Shown: positions 1-7,850 of the stretch, piece after piece
Layout of the letters: each line of letters opens with the position of its first letter
How positions within the stretch are numbered: position 1 is the first letter of the stretch
Made by a program: the position numbers and the translations under genes
Assembly (NCBI GenBank): GCA_947480465.1
Contig: CANKCT010000011.1
Span: 1-11,536 of the forward strand
Source of the DNA: Actinomycetota bacterium
Lineage (GTDB): Bacteria; Actinomycetota; Actinomycetes; Nanopelagicales; Nanopelagicaceae
Length of the DNA: 11,536 bases
Direction of reading: 5' to 3'
The notes under the pieces: generated by a model
What the model was told of the DNA's origin: nothing
What the model saw: the letters and a program-made list of their open reading frames with translations, nothing else
The model's database searches: none

Positions 1-1511
1 ATAAACGTCGCGAGCTGTGTGATGAAATTCAATAGTGGGGCTGGGTACACACCCAACGCAATAGTAACAAGGATAGAGAAAACAATTGTTATTCGTGTTA
101 GTACTGAAGGCAACTCAACACTCGTGCCATCTTGAACTGGGTCGGTAAAGAACATCAAAACGATTACACGGATGTAGAAAAATGCGGCAACAACACTAGA
201 TAGCACACCTGCGATTACAACGCCCTTAGCTCCACTTTCATATGCTGCAGAAAAAATTGAAAACTTTCCAATGAAACCACTTGTAAGTGGAATCCCAGCA
301 AAAGCTAATAAGAAGCCCGCAAAAGTTGCTGCTAACCAAGGAGATCTTTTTCCGAAACCTTTCCAACGGTTTAGATCCGTGACTTCTCCCCCTGCATCAC
401 GCACTAAAGTCACAATCGCAAATGCCCCAACAGTTGCTATGCCATATGCGAATAAGTAGAAGATAGATGCATCTAGTCCAGCTTTATTCAATGCTACAAC
501 ACCAGAAAGCAAGAAACCTGCATGTGCGATTGAAGAATAAGCCAACATTCGTTTTACATCACGTTGTGCGATAGCAACTAGCGAACCAAAGAGCATAGTT
601 ATGATTGCAATTGCAGACAATAACGGTGTCCATGACCATTGTGCGTTAGCAAAAACTGTGTAGTAAATACGTAGCATCGCACCAAAAGCTGCGACTTTGG
701 TTGCCGCTGCCATAAAACCTGTTATTGGAGTTGGTGCCCCTTGATAAACATCTGGTGACCACGCATGGAAAGGAACTGCGCCAACTTTAAACAGTAAGCC
801 AATTGAGACAAAAGCCATTCCAATCAAAAGTAGTACGTCGTTTCCGCCACCGCCAACGACTGATTCACGAATTCCGGCGAAGGTTACTGAAGCGGAATAA
901 CCGTATAAATAAGCCATTCCAAAGAGGAAAAATGCTGAAGAAAAAGCACCTAACAAAAAGTACTTAAGTGCAGCTTCTTGTGAAGCCAGTCTGCGGCGAC
1001 GGGATAATCCAGCCATGAGATAAAGTGGCAATGAAAGCATTTCAAGGGCCACAAACAGAGTAATGAGATCATTTGCAACTGGGAACATCATCATTCCTGA
1101 AATTGCAAAGAGCGTTAGCGGATAGACCTCGGTAACTTGATTTCCGGTTTGAACTGCGTGACGCTCTTCTTCTGAACCTGGCAGTGCCGCCGCTAAAGCA
1201 GTGAAGTGATCTGTATCTGCAATGACCAGTACAGAAATAAATGCGATGATGAGAATTGATGCTTGTAATAACACTGCGGGGCCATCAATGACAATAGAGC
1301 CTGAGGCTGCAGTCAATGACTGTTCATTGCGGATTTTCCATACTTGAGCTAAGGACAAAACCAAAGTACCGAGAGTCACACTAAGTTGAGTTACTCCACG
1401 AAGTCTCTTTGAAACGAATGCCTCTACAAGTACACCAATCAATGCGCCACCAAGGAGAATTAACATTGGTGATAAAAGTGTGTAGTTCAGAACTGGCGCA
1501 GTAAATACCAT
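1..1511 (-). CDS. nuoN: NADH-quinone oxidoreductase subunit N (NuoN), 3' end cut by the window edge
   Basis: NuoN is an antiporter-like proton-pumping subunit of the complex I membrane arm, next to NuoM. I translated it by hand: 503 whole codons are open from the ATG at 1511, plus two bases of the next codon, with no stop or frameshift. It is very hydrophobic with many membrane helices. Family channel residues are visible: Glu157 in VALEMLSLPLY, Lys242 in GLLFKVGAVPFHAW, and Lys272 in AAATKVAAFG. The DVYQGAPTPITGF motif (254-266) and AQRDVKRMLAYSSIAHAGF (from about residue 307) are typical of NuoN. A charged loop around residues 98-130 (TDHFTA, PGSEEER) resembles actinobacterial NuoN. Actinobacterial homologues are a little over 500 residues (from memory), so only a short C-terminus is missing. 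The start overlaps the nuoM stop as TAATG, with GGGGA about seven bases upstream as a partial ribosome site. The identification is secure. Confidence 0.97.
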   Translation of the reverse strand, partial: MVFTAPVLNYTLLSPMLILLGGALIGVLVEAFVSKRLRGVTQLSVTLGTLVLSLAQVWKIRNEQSLTAASGSIVIDGPAVLLQASILIIAFISVLVIADTDHFTALAAALPGSEEERHAVQTGNQVTEVYPLTLFAISGMMMFPVANDLITLFVALEMLSLPLYLMAGLSRRRRLASQEAALKYFLLGAFSSAFFLFGMAYLYGYSASVTFAGIRESVVGGGGNDVLLLIGMAFVSIGLLFKVGAVPFHAWSPDVYQGAPTPITGFMAAATKVAAFGAMLRIYYTVFANAQWSWTPLLSAIAIITMLFGSLVAIAQRDVKRMLAYSSIAHAGFLLSGVVALNKAGLDASIFYLFAYGIATVGAFAIVTLVRDAGGEVTDLNRWKGFGKRSPWLAATFAGFLLAFAGIPLTSGFIGKFSIFSAAYESGAKGVVIAGVLSSVVAAFFYIRVIVLMFFTDPVQDGTSVELPSVLTRITIVFSILVTIALGVYPAPLLNFITQLATF

Positions 1512-3019
1512 TATTTTTCCCCAATTGTTGGAACAGGGTCGCTAAAGCCCAATTGAGCTATTACATGAGTTGCCGCTGGATTAATAACATTAAGAAGTGG
1601 TGCTGGATAGAAGCCCAAAGCAATGATTATGGCAATCACGGGGGCGATTGCAATTTTTTCCCGAAGGTTTAAATCTTTCAAATTTTCATTGCCGGGAGTA
1701 GTAGGCCCATGCAACGCTTTTTGCACCGGAATTAAAATGTATAAAGCAGCTAGGACAATTCCAAATGTAGCTATCACAGCATGAACTGGATAACGGGTGA
1801 AAGTTCCAACAAGAACCAAGAACTCGCTAACAAAACTAGATAGCCCAGGAAGTGCTAGTGAAGACATGCCTGCAATGAAAAACATCCATGCCATAACTGG
1901 TGTGATTCGCTGCAACCCACCAAAGTCTGCAATCGTAGAAGATCCTCGACGAGAGATCATCCAGCCTCCGACTAAGAAGAGTGCCGCTGTAGAAAAGCCA
2001 TGATTGAACATGTATAAAGCTGCTCCGCTATAGCCTTGCGAAGTCATTGCAAAAATCCCCATCGTGATAAATCCGAAGTGAGATATCGAAGTAAATGCAA
2101 TAAGGCGCTTTAAATCTCGTTGTCCGATAGCAAGAATCGCACCATAAACAATCGAAATGACCGCTAGAACTAAAATCATAGGAGTGAAGGTTTTACTTGC
2201 TTCTGGAAATAGCGTCAAGCAATATCGAATCATTCCAAAAGTTCCAACTTTATCGAGCACACCTAGTAAGAGGACTGAAGTGCCCGGTGTAGCTGAATCT
2301 GCCGCATCAGGTAGCCAGGTATGGAGCGGCCACAGTGGGGCTTTGATTGCAAAGGCAATAAAGAAACCTAGGAATAGAAGATTCTGGGTAGTCGAACTCA
2401 TTTCAAGTTGTGAAAGCGCCGCTACGTCAAATGTATGTCCACCTTGCGCTCCAGACATAACGTATAGCGCAATAATCGATGCCAGCATTAAAAGCCCACC
2501 GAAGAGGCTATAAATTAAAAACTTAACTGCGGCTGCTGCGCGTTCTCCTGAACCATATCCACCAATGAGGAAATAAACAGGGATGAGCATTGCTTCAAAG
2601 ATGACATAGAAAAGGAATACATCGGTTGCGGCAAATACACCAATCATCATTGTTTCTAATACAAGGATGAGTATGTAGAAACTCTTTACACTCCAACGAC
2701 CACCTTGAGATTCATTCCAACCTGCAAGGACAACTACTGGAGCTAAAATCGTTGACATCAAAATTAAAACAAGCGCTAGTCCATCTACTCCGAGTGCGTA
2801 GTTGATCCCAAATGAAGGTATCCAGGAATATTTCTCCACAAATTGAAGTTCAGCGTTATCACGTTGAAAATTAACCGCCATTGCAATTGTTGTACCCATG
2901 ACAACTAGGGTTGTTAGGAAAGCAGTCTGCTTAATTAGCTTCTCGTTAGCCTTTGGAATCAAAGAAACTGCAAGTGAGCCTGCTAAAGGCAGTGTCATCA
3001 AGAGAGTTAGCCAGATCAT
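1511..3019 (-). CDS. nuoM: NADH-quinone oxidoreductase subunit M (NuoM)
   Basis: NuoM is the middle antiporter-like subunit of the membrane arm and translocates protons coupled to quinone reduction. The protein is 502 residues from the ATG at 3019 ([10 protein letters not shown]). The frame stays open to a TTG at 3037, but the ATG is preferred: it overlaps the nuoL stop as TAATG and has GGTGGTGA at 3034-3027, seven bases upstream. About 14 membrane helices are expected. Key residues are Glu142 in YVIFEAMLIPVYF, Lys226 in AFAIKAPLWPLHTWLPDAA, and Lys257 in GVLDKVGTFGMIRY. The ATPGTSVLLLGVLDKVGTFG stretch is of the actinobacterial kind; E. coli has a differing version. It ends PTIGEK at a TAA shared with the nuoN start. 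It is shorter than the roughly 550-residue mycobacterial protein as I remember it, with no sign of truncation inside the fold. Confidence 0.98.
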   Translation of the reverse strand: MIWLTLLMTLPLAGSLAVSLIPKANEKLIKQTAFLTTLVVMGTTIAMAVNFQRDNAELQFVEKYSWIPSFGINYALGVDGLALVLILMSTILAPVVVLAGWNESQGGRWSVKSFYILILVLETMMIGVFAATDVFLFYVIFEAMLIPVYFLIGGYGSGERAAAAVKFLIYSLFGGLLMLASIIALYVMSGAQGGHTFDVAALSQLEMSSTTQNLLFLGFFIAFAIKAPLWPLHTWLPDAADSATPGTSVLLLGVLDKVGTFGMIRYCLTLFPEASKTFTPMILVLAVISIVYGAILAIGQRDLKRLIAFTSISHFGFITMGIFAMTSQGYSGAALYMFNHGFSTAALFLVGGWMISRRGSSTIADFGGLQRITPVMAWMFFIAGMSSLALPGLSSFVSEFLVLVGTFTRYPVHAVIATFGIVLAALYILIPVQKALHGPTTPGNENLKDLNLREKIAIAPVIAIIIALGFYPAPLLNVINPAATHVIAQLGFSDPVPTIGEK

Positions 3020-4908
3020 TATTGAGTCACCACCCAAATTGCAGCGATTAGTGCAACCGCACCAACCAAAATCAACGCCGCATAACTGCGAACAAAACCA
3101 CTTTGTACGCCACGCAGAGATGCGCCTGACCCCAAAGTCGCCCTGCCTACTGTGCGGACAGCCCCATCTATAACTACCTCATCCGTCTTTACTAAAACCT
3201 TTGTCAGCACTTGGCCAGTACGCATGAATACCGTTTCATTGAATCGATCCTGTAACAAGTCTTGGCGAGCAATACGAGTAAATATCGAAACATTCTCTGG
3301 TGCAACATCAGAGACGTCATTGCGAGAGTACTTCAGGAATGCAATCGCAACTCCAATCGCGACCATCGTCAGCGCAAGGCCAGATACAAGCATTGGTGAG
3401 AGAAGTTCTTCATGCTCTTCGTGACTTTCAAATAACGGTGATAGCCAATTTACTAATGCATCACCATGACTCAACAAATAACCAGAAGTTACTGATCCAA
3501 TCGCCAAAATCGCCATAGGTAGCCACATTAACCATGGGGATTCATGAGGATGGGCTTCATCATCCCAACGAGATTTTCCAGTGAAAGTAAGAATCATGAC
3601 ACGTGTCATATAAAACGCAGTGATGCCCGCTCCCAATAATGTGACGCTTCCTAGAATTAATCCTTTTATGCCGCCTGAATTGAATGCAGTTTCAATAATC
3701 ATGTCTTTTGAATAAAAACCTGCAAATGGGGGTACGCCTAAAATTGCTAGATAGCCAAGCCCAAAGGTTGCAAAGGTTATTGGCATAAACTTTCGAAGAG
3801 CACCGTATTTGCGCATATTGACTTCATCGTTCATGCCATGCATGACTGAACCAGCACCAAGGAACATTCCAGCTTTAAAGAATCCATGTGTAAGCAAGTG
3901 CATAATTGCAAACGCATAACCAACTGGACCTAATCCAGCACCTAAAATCATGTAGCCAATCTGCGACATCGTCGATGCAGCCAGTGCCTTCTTAATATCA
4001 TCTTTAGCGGTACCAATAAGGGCACCAAACATTAAAGTTATGGCTCCAACAATGACAACCAATAACTGTGCAGTCGGGGCCGCATCAAATATAAAGTTAG
4101 AGCGAGTAATTAAATACACACCAGCTGTCACCATCGTAGCTGCGTGGATTAGCGCTGAAACTGGGGTTGGTCCAGCCATCGCATCTCCCAGCCATGCCTG
4201 CAGTGGGAATTGAGCAGATTTTCCAGTTGCTGCAACGAGCAACATAATTCCAATACCCGTCAGTGCTGCAGTTGATGTGTGCTCTGCCGCTGCTTTAACG
4301 CCAGTGAAGGAAACAGTACCCATCGTTGCAAAAGCAATCATGATTGCAAAAGAGAGCCCCATATCGCCAACTCGGTTCATCACAAAAGCTTTTTTAGAAG
4401 CTGTTGCATATGCAGGTTTTTGGTTCCAGAAACCTATCAATAAGTAAGAAGCTAGCCCAACACCTTCCCAACCAACATATAGATTGAGGTAACTATCACC
4501 CAATACAAGCAACAACATGGCTGCGATGAAAAGGTTTAAGTAAGCAAAAAAACGTCGGCGATCTGGATCATGTGACATGTATGAAATTGAATAGATATGG
4601 ATAAGTGTTCCGACTCCAGTAATTAGTAGAACAAAACAGATAGAAAGTTGATCAAGCATCAACCCTGCATCAATTTTAAAAGTCCCAACTGAAATCCACT
4701 CAAAAAGTTTTTGTGAAATTGGGCGCTGCTCATTTGAACGGCCAAGCATTAAGGAAAGCTGGTATAGCCCGACGAAGAATGATGATGCTGAAAGCGCTGT
4801 TGCAAGTAAGTGACCCCATTTGTCACTGCGTCGTCCCGCAAGCAATAATATTGTCGCGCCGGCCAGCGGCAAAGCAATAAGGTAAACGAGGCTGGTTGAA
4901 GTCATCAT
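3019..4908 (-). CDS. nuoL: NADH-quinone oxidoreductase subunit L (NuoL)
   Basis: NuoL is the distal antiporter-like subunit of the membrane arm. Beyond its channel it carries a long lateral amphipathic helix that runs along the neighbouring pumps. The protein is 629 residues, normal for the family (about 610-640). Visible channel residues are Glu148 in [15 protein letters not shown], Lys230 in [20 protein letters not shown], His255 in the [15 protein letters not shown] motif, and Lys345 in [31 protein letters not shown] (303-320) is also diagnostic. The C-terminal part (about 545-610) is polar and amphipathic and is followed by a last hydrophobic anchor ending AAIWVVTQ, as expected for the lateral helix. 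The start is ATG ATG at 4908-4903, two bases after the nuoK stop. There is no convincing Shine-Dalgarno, so initiation probably depends on ribosomes finishing nuoK. The stop overlaps the nuoM start (TAATG). Confidence 0.98.
   Translation of the reverse strand: MMTSTSLVYLIALPLAGATILLLAGRRSDKWGHLLATALSASSFFVGLYQLSLMLGRSNEQRPISQKLFEWISVGTFKIDAGLMLDQLSICFVLLITGVGTLIHIYSISYMSHDPDRRRFFAYLNLFIAAMLLLVLGDSYLNLYVGWEGVGLASYLLIGFWNQKPAYATASKKAFVMNRVGDMGLSFAIMIAFATMGTVSFTGVKAAAEHTSTAALTGIGIMLLVAATGKSAQFPLQAWLGDAMAGPTPVSALIHAATMVTAGVYLITRSNFIFDAAPTAQLLVVIVGAITLMFGALIGTAKDDIKKALAASTMSQIGYMILGAGLGPVGYAFAIMHLLTHGFFKAGMFLGAGSVMHGMNDEVNMRKYGALRKFMPITFATFGLGYLAILGVPPFAGFYSKDMIIETAFNSGGIKGLILGSVTLLGAGITAFYMTRVMILTFTGKSRWDDEAHPHESPWLMWLPMAILAIGSVTSGYLLSHGDALVNWLSPLFESHEEHEELLSPMLVSGLALTMVAIGVAIAFLKYSRNDVSDVAPENVSIFTRIARQDLLQDRFNETVFMRTGQVLTKVLVKTDEVVIDGAVRTVGRATLGSGASLRGVQSGFVRSYAALILVGAVALIAAIWVVTQ
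3027..3034 (-). promoter_or_regulatory. Ribosome binding site of nuoM (GGTGGTGA)
   Basis: GGTGGTGA lies seven bases before the ATG at 3019 within the last codons of nuoL. It falls after the alternative TTG at 3037, so it supports the ATG as the true nuoM start. Confidence 0.6.
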
Positions 4909-4910
4909 GG

Positions 4911-5210
4911 TTATCGCATCAACAAACTAGCATCATCAACAGATGCTGATCGACGTGAACGATAAATTGTCACGATAATTGCTAATCCCACAACTACTTC
5001 ACACGCTGCAACGACCATGGTGAAGAAGGCAATGACCTGCCCGTTGAGATCGCCGTTTATGCGAGAAAAGGTTACGAAAGAAAGATTTGCTGCGTTAAGC
5101 ATCAATTCAACGCACATGAAAACTACTATTGCGTTGCGCCTGACCACGACGCCGACGGCACCGATTGTGAAAAGTAGTGCTGAGAGATAGAGGTAATTGG
5201 CGGCATCCAT
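4911..5210 (-). CDS. nuoK: NADH-quinone oxidoreductase subunit K (NuoK)
   Basis: NuoK is a small three-helix membrane subunit (the mitochondrial ND4L equivalent) that forms part of the proton path between NuoJ/NuoA and NuoN. At 99 residues it has the usual family length. Helices lie at about 5-23, 27-47 and 58-83. The two buried membrane glutamates required for pumping in this family are present: Glu35 ([13 protein letters not shown]) and Glu71 ([14 protein letters not shown]), corresponding to E. coli Glu36 and Glu72. The short polar tail ([16 protein letters not shown]) is unremarkable. The ATG at 5210 abuts the nuoJ TAA directly (TAAATG), and a strong ribosome site (GAGGAGG) lies within the last nuoJ codons. 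The identification is secure. Confidence 0.98.
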   Translation of the reverse strand: MDAANYLYLSALLFTIGAVGVVVRRNAIVVFMCVELMLNAANLSFVTFSRINGDLNGQVIAFFTMVVAACEVVVGLAIIVTIYRSRRSASVDDASLLMR

Positions 5211-6002
5211 TTACTTTTCCTCCTCGACGCTGGTATCGATAGTTCCAAGTTCAAAACGAGACGTTTCCAAGACATCTCCGCGTGCCTTCAGGCTGGCATT
5301 TACCGATGCAGCTGCAGGAGTCCCATCAGGTAAAAGTGCCGGTACGTCTACCGCATTGTGGCGAGCAAAAACTCCAGGCGCTGGAAGTCCTGCTGTATTG
5401 GCCAGCGAGTCTCCACGAAACCTGGCGATTGAAAGTTGGCGCTGTGTTGGTCGCTCTTGCACTCTTTGATGGTGAGCGAGAACCATTGCACCTAATGCTG
5501 CAGTAATAAGTAGTGCTGATACAACTTCAAACGGCCAAACAAATGTTGAAAACAGTAGTTGTGCAATTCCTTGCACATTGCCATCAGCGTTCACTCCTTC
5601 TACCCCGACTGCAGTGCGTCCAAGTGTTGCACGGCTCAGCAATGAAACCATGAGTCCACCAAAACCGACCGCGGCAGTAATTGCAATGGGACGTAGGCCG
5701 CGAATTGTTTCAGTAAGTGAATCCGAAGAATCAACACCGACGAGCATAAGAATAAAGAGAAAGAGCATCATTACTGCTCCGGTATAAACAACAATTTGAA
5801 CTATTCCAAGGAATGGAGCTCCTTGTGCAATATAAAAAATCGCCAGAGCAACCATCACGAATGCCATCAAGATTGCAGAGTGAACTGCTTTCTTAACTAA
5901 TAGCATCCCTAAGGCGGCTATGAGAGTTAATGGCGCAAGAATCCAAAAGAGAGTTGCTTCAGGAGCTGCAGTTTGGCCGACTTGTAATGCTAGTTCGTTC
6001 AT
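5211..6002 (-). CDS. nuoJ: NADH-quinone oxidoreductase subunit J (NuoJ) with long polar C-terminal tail
   Basis: NuoJ (ND6 equivalent) is a five-helix membrane subunit at the junction between the quinone-site region and the pumps. The protein is 263 residues. Hydrophobic helices lie at about 19-37, 40-60, 64-90, 106-124 and 155-178. The third contains [18 protein letters not shown] (66-83), the most conserved NuoJ stretch and the site of the helix bulge known from complex I structures. From about residue 179 the protein is hydrophilic for roughly 85 residues (with [20 protein letters not shown]), ending in EEEK. Proteobacterial NuoJ is much shorter (about 180 residues), whereas actinobacterial ones of about 260 carry a similar tail (from memory). 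The start overlaps the nuoI stop as ATGA, with AGGA at 6015-6012 as ribosome site. The last codons (EEEK) double as the nuoK ribosome site. Confidence 0.97.
   Translation of the reverse strand: MNELALQVGQTAAPEATLFWILAPLTLIAALGMLLVKKAVHSAILMAFVMVALAIFYIAQGAPFLGIVQIVVYTGAVMMLFLFILMLVGVDSSDSLTETIRGLRPIAITAAVGFGGLMVSLLSRATLGRTAVGVEGVNADGNVQGIAQLLFSTFVWPFEVVSALLITAALGAMVLAHHQRVQERPTQRQLSIARFRGDSLANTAGLPAPGVFARHNAVDVPALLPDGTPAAASVNASLKARGDVLETSRFELGTIDTSVEEEK
5219..5225 (-). promoter_or_regulatory. Strong ribosome binding site of nuoK (GAGGAGG)
   Basis: GAGGAGG overlaps the codons for the final glutamates of NuoJ and lies eight bases before the nuoK ATG at 5210. It is the best Shine-Dalgarno match I see in the window. 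It suggests strong independent initiation on the short nuoK gene. Confidence 0.75.
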
Positions 6003-6610
6003 TTTTTCACGTCCTGAGAAGGGTGAGCTTGTGTTACGTCGCCCTTGTAATAATTGGTGTCATTCATCTCTGGATACATTGGATGTGGGGGCATTAACAT
6101 TCCAGCTCGAAGTGGGCCTAGCAAATCTTCTTTTTCAAAGATTAATTTCTCGCGTGAATCATCGGCAAGTTCGTACTCGTTTGTCATTGTTAGTGCACGT
6201 GTTGGACAGGCCTCGATACATAAGCCACAGAAAACACAGCGTAGATAATTAATCTGATAGACCTTGCCATAGCGCTCCCCTGGAGACATGCGATTTTCTT
6301 CTGTGTTATCAGCGCCTTCTACATAGATGGCATCGGCTGGACAGGCCCAAGCGCATAGTTCGCAACCAATGCACTTTTCTAAACCGTCTGGGTGTCGATT
6401 GAGTTGATGACGACCATGAAAACGCTCTTGTGTAGGGGCTTTAACCTCAGGGTATTCAACGGTTTCAGGCTTCTTGAAGATAGTTGAAAATGTAACCCAA
6501 AAACCTTTAGCGTGACCAAAAAACCCGACAGATCCAGGTTGATCTACCTGCGTGAACTCAACTTTTTTGAGGTCACGATCATTATTTTTAAATGCTTCGA
6601 TTTCAGCCAC
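5999..6610 (-). CDS. nuoI: NADH-quinone oxidoreductase subunit I (NuoI), 2x[4Fe-4S] ferredoxin-like
   Basis: NuoI (TYKY equivalent) carries clusters N6a and N6b, passing electrons from NuoG towards N2 in NuoB. Two CxxCxxCxxxCP motifs are intact: Cys80, 83, 86 and 90 ([12 protein letters not shown]) and Cys125, 128, 131 and 135 ([12 protein letters not shown]). [16 protein letters not shown] and [14 protein letters not shown] are strongly actinobacterial in style. [12 protein letters not shown] near the N-terminus is the amphipathic helix that docks on the membrane arm. I chose the GTG at 6610 (203 residues) because AGAAGGG lies eight bases upstream and it overlaps nuoH by only 8 bases. An ATG at 6640 would add ten residues ([10 protein letters not shown]) and overlap nuoH by 38 bases, but has no visible ribosome site. 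The function is certain; the exact start is not. The stop overlaps the nuoJ start as ATGA. Confidence 0.96.
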   Translation of the reverse strand: MAEIEAFKNNDRDLKKVEFTQVDQPGSVGFFGHAKGFWVTFSTIFKKPETVEYPEVKAPTQERFHGRHQLNRHPDGLEKCIGCELCAWACPADAIYVEGADNTEENRMSPGERYGKVYQINYLRCVFCGLCIEACPTRALTMTNEYELADDSREKLIFEKEDLLGPLRAGMLMPPHPMYPEMNDTNYYKGDVTQAHPSQDVKK

Positions 6611-7850
6611 GGTCAGAGCCCTTCTTTGGTGCAGAGACATTGATAGAAGAGATGTTCATTGGAAGTTCTGGAATTGAAAAACTTGGAGCAGAGGTGTCAT
6701 CAATGATTGCTTTAATCTTTTTGGTTTTCGCATTTTCAAATCCGATGTTAACTAACATGACCAGCAGTACAACTACGCTCGCAAATCCAATCACGTAAAT
6801 ACGCGGTGCACTTTGAAGCGACAGTAAACGCAAAGTAGCAACTACCAAAATCCAAACAATCGAGACTGGAATTAGAACTTTCCATCCGAACTGCATGAAT
6901 TGGTCGTAGCGTAAGCGAGGCAATGTTCCACGGAGCCAAACAAATACAAAGAAAAACACCAAGACTTTTGAGAAGAACCAGATAGCTGTAAACCATCCAC
7001 CAAGCCAGTTTTCTGTAAATCCTAAGAATGGTGGAGCGTGATATCCACCTAGGAATAACGTTGTGGCAAGTGCTGAAACAGCAATGATGTTGACATATTC
7101 AGCCAAGAAAAAGAGAGCGAACTTGAGCGATGAATACTCAGTATGGAAACCACCAACAAGTTCACCTTCGGCTTCCGCTAAATCAAATGGTGCACGGTTT
7201 GTTTCTCCGACCATAGAGATCGCATAAATGACAAAGGATGGAAACAATACGACGGCATACCAAGTATTGGATTGAGCTGCGACTATGTCTGACGTAGACA
7301 TCGAACCTGCATAGATAAAGACCGCTACTAATGAAAGACCCATTGCGATTTCATATGAAATCACCTGTGCGCTCGAACGAAGTCCGCCCAATAGTGGATA
7401 TGTTGAACCTGATGACCAACCAGCCAAGATAATTCCATATACACCCACGGATGCAATGGCCAAGACGTAGAGAACTCCGATTGGTAGATCAGTTAATTGC
7501 ATTGCCGTTTGTTGGCCAAAGAGATTAACTGGTCCCGTAATTGGTATGACTGCAAACGACATAAAGCATGTAGTAGCACTGATAATCGGCGCAAGAATGA
7601 AAACTACTTTGTCCGCTGCTGCCGGAATGATGTCCTCTTTTAATGCCAACTTCACACCGTCGGCAAGGGCTTGAATCAAACCAAATGGACCAACGCGGTT
7701 AGGTCCTGGTCGCTGCTGCATGCGACCAACTAAGCGACGTTCGCCCCACACCGATAGCAGCGTTAAAACAACGCAAAAAACAAAGACAAGTAAAGCTTTT
7801 ACGGTGATTAACCAGCCTGGATCGTTACCGATTAACTCTGCAGTTTTCAT
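6603..7850 (-). CDS. nuoH: NADH-quinone oxidoreductase subunit H (NuoH)
   Basis: NuoH (ND1 equivalent) anchors the peripheral arm in the membrane and forms much of the quinone-binding chamber and its link to the pumps. The protein is 415 residues from the ATG at 7850 ([10 protein letters not shown]), close to the mycobacterial length. Both family signatures are present: [20 protein letters not shown] (35-54) and [20 protein letters not shown] (215-234), the latter with the conserved acidic residues of the cytoplasmic loop. [13 protein letters not shown] lies at 308-320. About eight membrane helices are evident, followed by a polar tail of some 45 residues. The frame stays open upstream to 7934, but that would overlap nuoG by 88 bases and add residues unlike any NuoH N-terminus. 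The ATG at 7850 forms an ATGA overlap with the nuoG stop, with GGTGGTGA just upstream. Confidence 0.98.
   Translation of the reverse strand: MKTAELIGNDPGWLITVKALLVFVFCVVLTLLSVWGERRLVGRMQQRPGPNRVGPFGLIQALADGVKLALKEDIIPAAADKVVFILAPIISATTCFMSFAVIPITGPVNLFGQQTAMQLTDLPIGVLYVLAIASVGVYGIILAGWSSGSTYPLLGGLRSSAQVISYEIAMGLSLVAVFIYAGSMSTSDIVAAQSNTWYAVVLFPSFVIYAISMVGETNRAPFDLAEAEGELVGGFHTEYSSLKFALFFLAEYVNIIAVSALATTLFLGGYHAPPFLGFTENWLGGWFTAIWFFSKVLVFFFVFVWLRGTLPRLRYDQFMQFGWKVLIPVSIVWILVVATLRLLSLQSAPRIYVIGFASVVVLLVMLVNIGFENAKTKKIKAIIDDTSAPSFSIPELPMNISSINVSAPKKGSDRG
6619..6625 (-). promoter_or_regulatory. Ribosome binding site deciding the nuoI start (AGAAGGG)
   Basis: AGAAGGG within the end of nuoH, eight bases before the GTG at 6610. 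Its first six bases match AGGAGG at five positions. No comparable site precedes the alternative ATG at 6640, so this motif favours the shorter NuoI. Confidence 0.6.

Noticed and set aside
2157-2513. A 118-codon plus-strand open frame opposite nuoM, with similar short ones opposite nuoN, nuoL, nuoJ, nuoI, nuoG and nuoF.
   Set aside because: All are antisense shadows inside well-supported genes, with no domain, no operon context and no free DNA of their own.
3020-3037. An N-terminal extension of nuoM from a TTG at 3037.
   Set aside because: The ATG at 3019 has a well-placed ribosome site and the same TAATG junction as nuoM-nuoN. The six added residues are polar and precede a normal first helix.
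6748-6996. An 82-codon minus-strand open frame inside nuoH in another frame.
   Set aside because: It lies within the conserved membrane part of nuoH in the wrong frame and shows no recognisable features. It is not a frameshift remnant because nuoH is intact.
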